Program-made: the position numbers and the translations under genes | The notes under the pieces: model-generated | What the model saw: only the letters and a program-made list of their open reading frames with translations | Database searches by the model: none | Told to the model about the DNA's origin: nothing | Shown here: one piece after another, positions 10,382 through 19,642 of the stretch | How positions within the stretch are numbered: the first letter of the stretch is position 1 | Layout: every line of letters starts with the position of its first letter | NCBI GenBank assembly: GCA_026418175.1 | Contig: JAOABX010000014.1 | Coordinates: forward strand, 1 to 64,000 | Direction of reading: 5' to 3' | DNA length: 64,000 nucleotides | DNA from: Flavobacteriales bacterium | Lineage (GTDB): Bacteria > Bacteroidota > Bacteroidia > CAIKAF01

Positions 10382-11326
10382 ATGAACGAAAAGCAAACCA
10401 TACAATGCCTTATTCTTGGTTCCGGCCCTGCAGGCTACACAGCTGCTATTTATGCAGCCCGTGCTGAATTGAAACCAGTATTATACACCGGTGCGCAACC
10501 TGGAGGGCAGCTAACCATCACTACCGAAGTTGAAAACTATCCTGGATACCCAAACGGCGTACAGGGCCCTGAAATGATGGAAGACTTCAAAAAGCAAGCA
10601 GAACGATTCAATACCGATATCCGTTATGGATTAGCCACAAAAGTTGATTTCTCAAAACGTCCTTTCAAAGTTACAATAGACGACACAACCGACGTTTATG
10701 CCGAAACAGTAATCATTAGTACCGGCGCATCTGCCAAATGGCTTGGATTACCCAGTGAGCAACGCTTGAATGGACATGGTGTTTCAGCTTGTGCAGTTTG
10801 CGACGGTTTCTTTTTTCGCGGCCAGGAAGTAGCCATAGTAGGTGGGGGGGATACGGCCTGCGAAGAAGCCTCCTATCTGGCTAAGCTGTGTAAAAAGGTT
10901 TACATGCTGGTACGCCGCGATGAAATGCGTGCTTCTAAAATAATGCAACAACGTGTATTGAACAATCCTAATATCCAAGTTTTATTTAACCATGAAACGT
11001 TGGAAATTTTAGGGGATGATCATGTAACTGGTGTTAGGGTAAAAGATCATAAAACAGGCGAAGAGAAAACGATTGCAGTATCTGGATTTTTCGTTGCCAT
11101 TGGGCACAAACCCAATACTGAAATTTTTAAAGGCTGGCTGGATATGGACGAGAATGGTTATATCATCACTAAGCCCGGTACTACACAGACTAACATACCG
11201 GGAGTATTTGCTGCAGGTGATGCACAAGATAAAATATATCGTCAGGCAATTACAGCGGCTGGTACCGGTTGTATGGCAGCACTTGAAGCAGAACGATTTT
11301 TAGCTGCACAAGAGGCCGGTGTATAA
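10382..11326 (+). CDS. trxB: Thioredoxin-disulfide reductase
   Basis: GSGPAGYTAAIYAAR, CAVCDG redox motif, GGGDTACEEA, GVFAAGDAQD. Confidence 0.96.
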   Translation: MNEKQTIQCLILGSGPAGYTAAIYAARAELKPVLYTGAQPGGQLTITTEVENYPGYPNGVQGPEMMEDFKKQAERFNTDIRYGLATKVDFSKRPFKVTIDDTTDVYAETVIISTGASAKWLGLPSEQRLNGHGVSACAVCDGFFFRGQEVAIVGGGDTACEEASYLAKLCKKVYMLVRRDEMRASKIMQQRVLNNPNIQVLFNHETLEILGDDHVTGVRVKDHKTGEEKTIAVSGFFVAIGHKPNTEIFKGWLDMDENGYIITKPGTTQTNIPGVFAAGDAQDKIYRQAITAAGTGCMAALEAERFLAAQEAGV

Positions 11327-11340
11327 AAAATACACTACGA

Positions 11341-12267
11341 ATGAGAAATACACCTTCTATTTCTGAACAAGCATGGGGTTCCACTCATGCTTGTTTGCTT
11401 TCTGATGGATTGAATAATAACCTTTGCATTTTACCAAAATATGGTGGGTTATTGCTTTTTTGGAAACATCGTGATATTGATTTGATAGAAACCTTTGATT
11501 CAGAAAATGCATTGTTAAAACAGCTGGAAGAAACTTATCCCAACTGCAAGCTCTCACCATTTGCATGTAGAATAAATAATGGTGAATATAAATGGAATAA
11601 TCAATCTTTTAGTATCAAACCTTTAAAACCGGACGGACATGCTTTGCATGGATGGATGTATAAAACTGAATTTTTTATCAAAGAAAAATTGCAAACTTCA
11701 GAGTTTGCCTCATTGGTATTACATGCTGCATATAATCGCCAATATTCTTATTATCCATTTTCCTTCTATATCTCAATTAAATATACCTTGTATCAAACGG
11801 GGAAAATAGAAATTACAACATATTACGAAAATACAGGAAAATCAACGATGCCATTGGTAGATGGATGGCATCCCTATTTTATAACACCGGAAGGAACTGA
11901 CCAGAGTTATCTACAAGCAGATATATCAGAATTTATAGAAGCTAATAAACTCATTCCTACAGGCCGCAATAAAGAATACCTTAATTTTAAAGATGGGCAA
12001 ATTATTGGAGATACTCACTGGGATACTTGCTTTTTTTGGAAATTAAACGGAAAGGCAAGACTGAAAACTTCCATGGGTACAATCATCATAGAAAATATTC
12101 AAGGGTATGACTTTCTTCAAATCTATACACCTCCTCACCGAAAAAGCATTGCATTGGAACCGTTAACAGGTGCACCTGATGCTTTCAACAATAAAATCGG
12201 TCTAACCAAGCTTGCACCCAAAGAAAAAATATATTTTACACTTTCATTAAATTTCATCTCTAACTAA
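11341..12267 (+). CDS. Aldose 1-epimerase family protein
   Basis: HALHGWMYKTEF, DGWHPYF, LEPLTGAPDAFN motifs. Confidence 0.85.
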   Translation: MRNTPSISEQAWGSTHACLLSDGLNNNLCILPKYGGLLLFWKHRDIDLIETFDSENALLKQLEETYPNCKLSPFACRINNGEYKWNNQSFSIKPLKPDGHALHGWMYKTEFFIKEKLQTSEFASLVLHAAYNRQYSYYPFSFYISIKYTLYQTGKIEITTYYENTGKSTMPLVDGWHPYFITPEGTDQSYLQADISEFIEANKLIPTGRNKEYLNFKDGQIIGDTHWDTCFFWKLNGKARLKTSMGTIIIENIQGYDFLQIYTPPHRKSIALEPLTGAPDAFNNKIGLTKLAPKEKIYFTLSLNFISN

Positions 12268-12367
12268 TTTTTAGTTCATCTTAAAAGTTTTTTATTGATA
12301 TTTTGTAAAAAATACATAACCATGCAAATACCTTTAAATAATAAAGAATAGCAACTACTTCTCTGAT

Positions 12368-13540
12368 TTACAAATTAAATTGAAGCATAATACTTACCGT
12401 ATTACCACCAAATCCCATAGTATTAATTAATACATGACGTATAGATAAAGGTGTAACCTGTTCTATGGTAGGATAAGGCATGGTAGGAACTTGCTGTAAC
12501 TGGAACATCCATTGAGCCAGTTGTATACCCAGCAAACCTGAAGCTCCCAGCGTATGACCTACTTTCCATTTTTGTGAAATTAAATATGGGAGGTTTGAAC
12601 CAAATAGTTTTATTACAGCTTCATATTCTGCTGCATCGCCAAGTACTGTTCCTGGTGCATGCATAATAATAACATCAGGCAGGGCCCCTGCCCGTTGAAT
12701 GGCTTGTTGCATACTTTCTTGAAATCCTATTCCAGTTGGAGAAATGCCCGTGGGTGAATTTCCCGTCTCTTTATAAATTCCCCAACCGGAAATAACAATA
12801 TCTCCGGGTTTTAATTCCTCTTGTGCTAACCATTCTAAAGCAAGTGCTGCAGCACCTTCGCCTAATACCATGGAGTTTTTTTTATCCTTTGAAAAATACA
12901 ATGGTTTACACGGATAAGCATCTGATTGCTCTGAATATATACCCAACGATTGCATTTGTGCTACAGTAAATGGAGTTAGCGGTGCCTCTGCTGCACCAAC
13001 CAATACATGTGAGGCCATGCCCGATTGCAACCAGGCAATGCCATTTAGCAAAGACATCATACCTGTACTACAGGTAACTGAATGTTCAACGATAATTCCA
13101 CAACTCCCAATAAATTCTGCTACCTGACTGGATATATTACCCAACGTTGTTAGCGGAGAAGTTTTTGGTTTTGCTTTTTGATTTTTTAAAAAATAACCAT
13201 AATGCTCTTCCCAAACAAAGGTAGCACCTCGTGATGAACCAAAATTAACAGCCATATTTTGCCGATTATTCCACCCTGCTTTTTGCACAGCTTGTAATGC
13301 AGCCGCTTGTGCTAAATAAACAATTCTATCCTGGTCTTTCGATAAGTGATGCTTACGAATAAACTGCTTTAATGCTTCTTCAGAAGTATCAGATAGCGGT
13401 GCTCCCAAAAATGAAAAATGTTCTTTGTAAATTTTTTGAATACAAGTTACATTGTTAAATAATGAGCTGCTAGCCGTTTCATCATCAAATCCTAACGGCG
13501 AAACAGCCCCTATACCTCGTATTACAACCTGATTAGCCAT
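12368..13540 (-). CDS. Beta-ketoacyl-ACP synthase, FabF-like, last gene of the biotin operon
   Basis: Cys in VTCSTGMMSLLNG, His in MHAPGTVLGDAAE, His in KWKVGHTLGASG; overlaps bioA by 8 bp. Confidence 0.88.
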   Translation of the reverse strand: MANQVVIRGIGAVSPLGFDDETASSSLFNNVTCIQKIYKEHFSFLGAPLSDTSEEALKQFIRKHHLSKDQDRIVYLAQAAALQAVQKAGWNNRQNMAVNFGSSRGATFVWEEHYGYFLKNQKAKPKTSPLTTLGNISSQVAEFIGSCGIIVEHSVTCSTGMMSLLNGIAWLQSGMASHVLVGAAEAPLTPFTVAQMQSLGIYSEQSDAYPCKPLYFSKDKKNSMVLGEGAAALALEWLAQEELKPGDIVISGWGIYKETGNSPTGISPTGIGFQESMQQAIQRAGALPDVIIMHAPGTVLGDAAEYEAVIKLFGSNLPYLISQKWKVGHTLGASGLLGIQLAQWMFQLQQVPTMPYPTIEQVTPLSIRHVLINTMGFGGNTVSIMLQFNL

Positions 13541-14828
13541 GCATTGATTGATTGATTTTCTCTAAAACTTCATGCATTGTTTGATATACGGACTTCATCT
13601 GTTGTTCGGTAATGCAGGCAGGTGGCAATACATACACTACATTTCCCAGCGGACGAACAAGTACCCCTCGATTTAGGAACTCCCGATACAATATTTCACG
13701 AATCGGGTCATTGTAAAAATATTCATCATAGGACGTTTGAATATCCATTGCAAGTACCAATCCCATGGAACGTACATCCCTCACTACGGGATGAGTTGTA
13801 AAACTATTAGCCGCCTCCTCATGCCATTGGGCAATTTGATGTACTTTTGATGCAGTATTTTCCTTATCAATCAATTCCAAACTGGCCAACGCTGCAGTAC
13901 AAGCCAATGGATTAGCAGTAAATGAATGTCCATGATAAAAGGTATGACGAACATCCTCGGATTGAAATGATCGGGCAATGGATGAGGTAAATGCTGTAAC
14001 TCCCAACGGTAAATACCCCCCGGTAAGTGCTTTCGATAAACAAACAAAATCAGGTTTAATGTTCAACTGCTCAATAGCAAAACAGGTTGAAGTTTTAAAA
14101 AAACCAGTCATCACTTCATCGGCAATAGTTAACACCTGATTTCTATGGCAAATCAACAATAATTCATCCAACCAAGCAGGTTTTGCCATCCGCATACCGC
14201 CTGCACCTTGTATCAAAGGTTCAAAAATAAATGCAGCAACATTTCCTTTTGAAACCAACTTTTCCAGATTACACTTTACTTCTTCAATATTTTCGGGTGT
14301 TGGATATGGAATATAATCCACTTCAAACAAATGCTGATGAAATGGTTCAGTAAACACATCGCGTTCGCTAACGGCCATAGCTCCAAAAGTATCTCCATGA
14401 TAACTGTTTAGAAAAGCAATGAGCCTGGGTCGGTTTTCTCCCAAATTTTTCCAATACTGAATACTCATCTTAATGGCCACTTCAACAGCTGTACTTCCAT
14501 TGTCAGAATAAAACAATTGTTCATAAGGGAATCCCAGCCTACGCAATAATTTTTCTGCCAGAGTGATCGCCGGTTGATGTGTAAACCCAGAAAAAATTAC
14601 ATGTTCCAAAACATCCAATTGTTCTTTGATACGAGCATTGATATAAGGATGAGCATGCCCATGAAGATTTACCCACCACGATGCAATGGCATCTACATAC
14701 GTAGTACCGTCTTCCGCATACAATAAAGCCCCTTCACCCCGAATAATTGGTATATTCTGTAACGTTCTGCGGTACCGCGTAAACGGATGCATGATGTATT
14801 TATGATCTAACGTAGCCCAATGATTCAT
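13533..14828 (-). CDS. bioA: Adenosylmethionine-8-amino-7-oxononanoate aminotransferase
   Basis: ASWWVNLHGHAHP, FYSDNGSTAVEVA, ADEVMTGF, LSKALTGGYLPLG. Confidence 0.95.
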   Translation of the reverse strand: MNHWATLDHKYIMHPFTRYRRTLQNIPIIRGEGALLYAEDGTTYVDAIASWWVNLHGHAHPYINARIKEQLDVLEHVIFSGFTHQPAITLAEKLLRRLGFPYEQLFYSDNGSTAVEVAIKMSIQYWKNLGENRPRLIAFLNSYHGDTFGAMAVSERDVFTEPFHQHLFEVDYIPYPTPENIEEVKCNLEKLVSKGNVAAFIFEPLIQGAGGMRMAKPAWLDELLLICHRNQVLTIADEVMTGFFKTSTCFAIEQLNIKPDFVCLSKALTGGYLPLGVTAFTSSIARSFQSEDVRHTFYHGHSFTANPLACTAALASLELIDKENTASKVHQIAQWHEEAANSFTTHPVVRDVRSMGLVLAMDIQTSYDEYFYNDPIREILYREFLNRGVLVRPLGNVVYVLPPACITEQQMKSVYQTMHEVLEKINQSMHG

Positions 14829-14831
14829 GGC

Positions 14832-15455
14832 TTAAAGGTCGGTGATTTTTTGAAAGCTTGCGGCTACTTCTTTAATTCGTTGCGAAGAAATTTCAGTTAA
14901 CCGAGGAATATGGCCTATTATAGGCAATTGGCTTCTATGGCTAATATAAGCCATACTATCCCATGCATCTGTATCACTAAATACAAGGCCTAATACAGGT
15001 ATCTGATGTATTTTTAACACCTCCAGAGTCAATAAGGTATGATTTACAGAACCCAAATAATTTCGGCTAACTAACACTACCGGTAATTTCCAAAATTTAA
15101 TTAAATCCAAAATCAAAAAATCCTTTTGCAAGGGCACCATTAGCCCTCCTGCTCCTTCAATGAGTAAGGTATTGGCTGTTTTAGGAATCGTTAATTTTTC
15201 AGGCTCTATGGTTATCTCATCCAGTTGAGCAGCATAATGTGGCGAGCAGGGAGTATTGAGTAATATTTGCGTAGGATGTATTACTGATTTGGAATTAGAA
15301 ACTAACGATTGTACGTAAGTACTTTCTAATTGATCTAAGTTGCCGGCCTGGATAGGTTTCCAGTAATCTGCCTGCCAGGCTTCGGTTAAAACTGCCGATG
15401 CCAAGGTTTTTCCTACATCAGTTCCAATCCCGGTTATGAATATCTTTCTCTCCAT
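14832..15455 (-). CDS. bioD: Dethiobiotin synthase
   Basis: Start set to MERKIFITGIGTDVGKT; EGAGGLMVPL motif; ORF-track start is 20 codons too early. Confidence 0.93.
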   Translation of the reverse strand: MERKIFITGIGTDVGKTLASAVLTEAWQADYWKPIQAGNLDQLESTYVQSLVSNSKSVIHPTQILLNTPCSPHYAAQLDEITIEPEKLTIPKTANTLLIEGAGGLMVPLQKDFLILDLIKFWKLPVVLVSRNYLGSVNHTLLTLEVLKIHQIPVLGLVFSDTDAWDSMAYISHRSQLPIIGHIPRLTEISSQRIKEVAASFQKITDL

Positions 15456-16564
15456 TGATGAATAGATTCTATTAATCCTGCAATTTCTTGTTCGGTATGC
15501 TGGGCATGCAAACAAATGCGTATACGTTCTGTACCAGCTGGCACAGTTGGCGAAAGAATGGGCTTTACATAATATCCCTGCTGATGTAAAAAAGATGCCA
15601 AGGCCCGAACGGCAACATTGCCAGGCTCAATGATACGCTGTATAGGGGTAGATGTAGTTTCAAAAGCATGTGCTTTTTGTTTATAAAAACTAATTTTTTG
15701 AGCTAACAACTGTTGCAACTCCGGATGACCTTGAAGATAACGATAGGCTGCTTGTATGGTTGCCAAAGCAGCAGGTGGCATACCGGTAGTATAAATAAAT
15801 GGTCTAGAAAAATTAATTAAATACTTGATTAATTCCCAGCTTCCTAAAACGGCTGCTCCATGAGCTCCCATAGCTTTGCCAAAAGTTACAACTCGGGCAA
15901 ATACTCGTTGATGCAAATTCGTTTGTTGTACTTTGCCCCATCCCTGCACTCCCAACGAATGCGCTTCATCCACGATAAGATAAGCCTGATACGTTTCACA
16001 TATATTTACCAAAGCCTGGATATTGGCTTCATCACCATCCATTGAAAAAACGGATTCTGTAACTACATACACCTGACCACGGCTACGCTTTATTTTTTTT
16101 TCTAAATCCTGTAAGTTATTATGTTGAAAGGAATGAGTATGAGCCAGTGAAAGTCGAATTCCGTCGCGAATAGAAGCATGGCACAGTGCATCATACAAAA
16201 TGGTATCTCCACGTTGCGGTATAGCCGATAACAAACCAAGATTTGCCATATAACCCGAAGGATAAATCAAACATCCTTCTGCCTGATGTAAATCTGCTAG
16301 CAATGATTCAGTTTGTTCATACAATATATGATTACCACTAATTAAACGCGAACCGGTAGCGCCGTGTAGTGTAACTTTAGAATCAACAAGTATTTGCTTG
16401 GCAAGTTGATTTACTTCTTTATTTTGAGCTAACCCTAAATAGTCATTCGATGAAAAGTCAGTACATTCGGGAGGAATAGAGCCGAGCATTCTGAAACTAT
16501 TTTCTTTTTCTCGTTCCTCCAGCCGAAGTTGGATATGATAAGGCAGGCGCATAGGCCGATTCAC
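15434..16564 (-). CDS. bioF: 8-amino-7-oxononanoate synthase
   Basis: SNDYLGLA, GSRLISGNH, DEAHSLGVQG, TFGKAMGAHGA; the upstream GTG directly abuts the bioB stop, ATG (MRLPYH) lies 12 bp in. Confidence 0.93.
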   Translation of the reverse strand: MNRPMRLPYHIQLRLEEREKENSFRMLGSIPPECTDFSSNDYLGLAQNKEVNQLAKQILVDSKVTLHGATGSRLISGNHILYEQTESLLADLHQAEGCLIYPSGYMANLGLLSAIPQRGDTILYDALCHASIRDGIRLSLAHTHSFQHNNLQDLEKKIKRSRGQVYVVTESVFSMDGDEANIQALVNICETYQAYLIVDEAHSLGVQGWGKVQQTNLHQRVFARVVTFGKAMGAHGAAVLGSWELIKYLINFSRPFIYTTGMPPAALATIQAAYRYLQGHPELQQLLAQKISFYKQKAHAFETTSTPIQRIIEPGNVAVRALASFLHQQGYYVKPILSPTVPAGTERIRICLHAQHTEQEIAGLIESIHQWRERYS

Positions 16565-17563
16565 TCAAAGAGTTTCTGTGACTTCCATAGAATTTTTAGG
16601 TATGGTGCAATCCTTAAATGCTGGTTTATGCTTCAAACCCAGCAATTCAAACATCATTTTATCTTGGTCAAATTCAGGATTGGGGGTAGTAAGCAATTTA
16701 TCACCGGCAAAAATGGAATTGGCTCCTGCCATAAAACACAACGCCTGTTCGGCTATGCTCATCTCTGTTCTGCCGGCTGAAAGCCTTACCATACTCTTGG
16801 GCATGATAATTCGTGCCGTAGCAATGGTTCGTAATATTTCCCAAAAAGAAATTTTTTCTTGATTTTCCAAGGGAGTTCCTTCCACAGCTACCAGTGCATT
16901 TATGGGTACAGATTCTGGATGTTGCGACATGTTAGCCAAAGTTTGAAGCAAACCAATTCGATCGCTTTTATCTTCGCCCATCCCCACAATACCGCCACAA
17001 CATACACTGATGCCGGCTTTACGAACATTTTCCAAGGTATTCAGCCGATCTTCATAAGTACGAGTTGTAATAATTTTTTCATAGTATTCCGGCGAGGTAT
17101 CCAAATTATGATTGTACGCATACAAGCCAGCTTCTTTCAATCGCTTGGCCTGGTGCTCATTCAGCATACCTAAGGTACAACACACTTCCATGCCCAAGTC
17201 AGTAACTTTTTTCACTACCTCTACTACCCGGTCGAAATGAACATTATCTTTCACTTCACGCCAGGCCGCTCCCATACAAAACCGAGAGGAGCCATTAGCT
17301 TTTGCAGCCAATGCCGACTGGATGATTTCCTCTTCATTAAGCAGGGGAGTTCCTTTTACGTCTGTATTATAACGAGCCGCCTGCGGACAGTATGCACAGT
17401 CTTCAGGACACCCACCGGTTTTAATGGAAAGCAGAGTACTCATCTGCACTTCTAACGGATCAAAATGCTTACGATGAACTGAAGCCGCCTCAAAAATTAG
17501 TTCCATCAACGGCTTGTTGTATATTTCAGCAATTTCTTCGCGTGTCCAGTTATTACGAACCAT
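16565..17563 (-). CDS. bioB: Biotin synthase (radical SAM)
   Basis: [10 protein letters not shown] radical SAM cluster motif, [19 protein letters not shown]. Confidence 0.97.
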   Translation of the reverse strand: MVRNNWTREEIAEIYNKPLMELIFEAASVHRKHFDPLEVQMSTLLSIKTGGCPEDCAYCPQAARYNTDVKGTPLLNEEEIIQSALAAKANGSSRFCMGAAWREVKDNVHFDRVVEVVKKVTDLGMEVCCTLGMLNEHQAKRLKEAGLYAYNHNLDTSPEYYEKIITTRTYEDRLNTLENVRKAGISVCCGGIVGMGEDKSDRIGLLQTLANMSQHPESVPINALVAVEGTPLENQEKISFWEILRTIATARIIMPKSMVRLSAGRTEMSIAEQALCFMAGANSIFAGDKLLTTPNPEFDQDKMMFELLGLKHKPAFKDCTIPKNSMEVTETL

Positions 17564-17582
17564 AGTAAATATTTATTGAGAG

Positions 17583-17590
17583 CAAACTTA
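17583..17590 (-). promoter_or_regulatory. Candidate -7 element (TAAGTTTG) of the bio operon
   Basis: Perfect TAnnTTTG on the minus strand ~20 bp upstream of the bioB ATG. Confidence 0.4.
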
Positions 17591-17791
17591 GAAAAAAATA
17601 GGCAGTTTGCCAGATTAAAAACTTTAAAGTGATTGAGAAGGTTTGTTGTCTTACCTTATATTTTATTTCACTGAGCTATAGAAAAACATAATGCAGCTAC
17701 CAGCTAGTGCAAAGGTTGTAATTCTCTTTTTTCATGCTTTCAAATGAATGAAAGTAACCAATCTGTTATTGGGTGTTTTAATTTATAATTT

Positions 17792-18010
17792 TCAGGGATT
17801 ATATGCCACTTTAAATGATTTGGGAAATTTCATTTTTGATTCTGCGGTTAACCATTTAAATTCATACGCCACTATCATACCATCACGTGCTTTTTTAAAG
17901 TCAATATTTGTTTGTGTAAGCTTTCGCCAAAAAAGTATTTTCATAAATACATTGATAACTCGACCATTCATAGGCTCACTAATCAAAAAATTTTTAAAAT
18001 TCGTATGCAA
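17792..18010 (-). CDS. Possible small ORF downstream of the rhomboid gene (TTG start); uncertain
   Basis: 72-codon open frame co-directional with the rhomboid gene, but non-ATG start and no family recognised. Confidence 0.2.
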   Translation of the reverse strand: MHTNFKNFLISEPMNGRVINVFMKILFWRKLTQTNIDFKKARDGMIVAYEFKWLTAESKMKFPKSFKVAYNP

Positions 18011-18028
18011 ATTTTACTTAAGTGCTTT

Positions 18029-18949
18029 TTATTTACTCTCCCTGCTGTATTTATCCAGCAGTTCGCGTTCACGGCGGGTAAGGCTTTTTATACCCTTTTC
18101 ATTAATTTTATCCAGCAATTCATCCAGCGTAGCTTCTCGTTCTTTTTTACGAATATTGTATTCCTCATCGCTCATTGACCGGCCACCATGCATCACAGTC
18201 ATCCGCACACGAATTTTTGCTCGTTTACCAAACAATCTGTCGTTCAGCTTAATCCATCCAGCGGCCAAATCATAGCCATTTTTAAAAAACAGGGCATAAC
18301 ATACTCCCATTAACATTCCGCCCAAGTGGGCAAAATGCCCTCCCATGTTTTGCGCATAGGATATAGAAACTAAATCAATAAGTAAATAAAACAAGGCAAT
18401 ATACTTGAGCTTAACAGGACCAATCAATACCATGTTCAGGGGCAAGTTAGGATAGAGTAAGGCAGTAGCGGCCATAATACCTAGAATGGATGCTGAAGCG
18501 CCGATAAGCAGGGTATTAGAAAACACTGCATGTAATGCCGGAATTTGAAATAATAAAAAGGTTAGTAATGCCCCGGCTAAACCACTGAAAACATATAGTG
18601 GCAATAATCGCTTTGGGCCTAAAAACTCCATGAAAATACGGCCAAACACATATAGGGCCAACATATTAAATAAAAAATGAAAAAAATCAGTATGCACCAC
18701 CATATAGGTAAATGGGGTGTAAAAACGCAACAATAATTGATGAGCCTGCATGGGCATCCCTGCCCATGAAAGAATATCATAATAAGTTTGAGTAAACCCA
18801 TCGGGATTAGAAGAATAGACAAGAAGTAAAATAACTCTAAGAAAAAAAAATCCTAAAAAAACCGATAGATTAACAATTAGTAGTTGTTTAAGGGTATTTC
18901 CACCCATAAACGCATAGCGTACATCGTTTGCCGAATAATATCTTCTCAT
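18029..18949 (-). CDS. Rhomboid family intramembrane serine protease
   Basis: GASASILG catalytic Ser loop, GGHFAHLGGMLMG catalytic His, multiple TMs. Confidence 0.9.
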   Translation of the reverse strand: MRRYYSANDVRYAFMGGNTLKQLLIVNLSVFLGFFFLRVILLLVYSSNPDGFTQTYYDILSWAGMPMQAHQLLLRFYTPFTYMVVHTDFFHFLFNMLALYVFGRIFMEFLGPKRLLPLYVFSGLAGALLTFLLFQIPALHAVFSNTLLIGASASILGIMAATALLYPNLPLNMVLIGPVKLKYIALFYLLIDLVSISYAQNMGGHFAHLGGMLMGVCYALFFKNGYDLAAGWIKLNDRLFGKRAKIRVRMTVMHGGRSMSDEEYNIRKKEREATLDELLDKINEKGIKSLTRRERELLDKYSRESK

Positions 18950-18969
18950 GGCAGATTAAACGAAATAAA

Positions 18970-19641
18970 CTAAAATCGGTTTCTAAAAAATAATTTTCTT
19001 CCAAAAATCATAATGAGACCTACTACGGCTCCCCCCAAATGTGCAAAATGCGCAACATTATCGCCAGGGTTATTACTTAATCCGCTAATTAAAGAAATAG
19101 CCATCAAAATCATTACAAAATATTTGGCTTTAATGGGAACAACAAAGTATATATAAATTCTTGAATCAGGAAATAAATATCCGTAAGCTGCCAACAATCC
19201 ATAAATGGCACCTGAAGCACCAACTGTTGGTGGGACCTGATTGGCTAACACCTGCCAATCAACCCAACCTACAAAATTGGAAAGATAAACTAGTTGAGCT
19301 AAATTTTGCACAACACCGGCGCCAATTCCACAAACAAGATAATAGGTTAAAAATCGTTTAGGTCCCCAAACATTCTCTACCATTGTACCAAACATCCAAA
19401 GTGCAAACATGTTAAACAGCAGGTGAAAAGGATCTGAGAACGAATGCATGAACTGATAAGTTACGTACTGTGTGGGGATAAAATATTCACCACCTGGCAT
19501 CCATAATGCCAAGTGTTTCATCATCCAGATGCGTATATCCATGCCAGCAAACAAAAATAAAAACACTAGTCCATTGATAATAAGCAAGTTTTTTACCACC
19601 GTGGGTAACGCGCTAAATCCGGTGGGGCGATAATAATTCAT
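18970..19641 (-). CDS. Rhomboid family intramembrane serine protease
   Basis: VGASGAIYGLLAAYG and NVAHFAHLGGAVVG motifs. Confidence 0.92.
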   Translation of the reverse strand: MNYYRPTGFSALPTVVKNLLIINGLVFLFLFAGMDIRIWMMKHLALWMPGGEYFIPTQYVTYQFMHSFSDPFHLLFNMFALWMFGTMVENVWGPKRFLTYYLVCGIGAGVVQNLAQLVYLSNFVGWVDWQVLANQVPPTVGASGAIYGLLAAYGYLFPDSRIYIYFVVPIKAKYFVMILMAISLISGLSNNPGDNVAHFAHLGGAVVGLIMIFGRKLFFRNRF

Positions 19642-19642
19642 A

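Noticed and set aside
10844-10850. G7 tract in trxB as a phase-variation site
   Set aside because: Encodes the conserved GGGDTACEE nucleotide-binding motif; protein constraint explains it.
17566-17575. TAAATATTTA palindrome just upstream of bioB as a repressor operator
   Set aside because: Short, fully A/T palindrome expected by chance; no BirA-like TTGTAAAC...GTTTACAA match found nearby.
17748-18275. 175-aa plus-strand ORF
   Set aside because: Overlaps the end of the rhomboid gene antisense; Ser/Leu/Phe-rich composition without family motifs.
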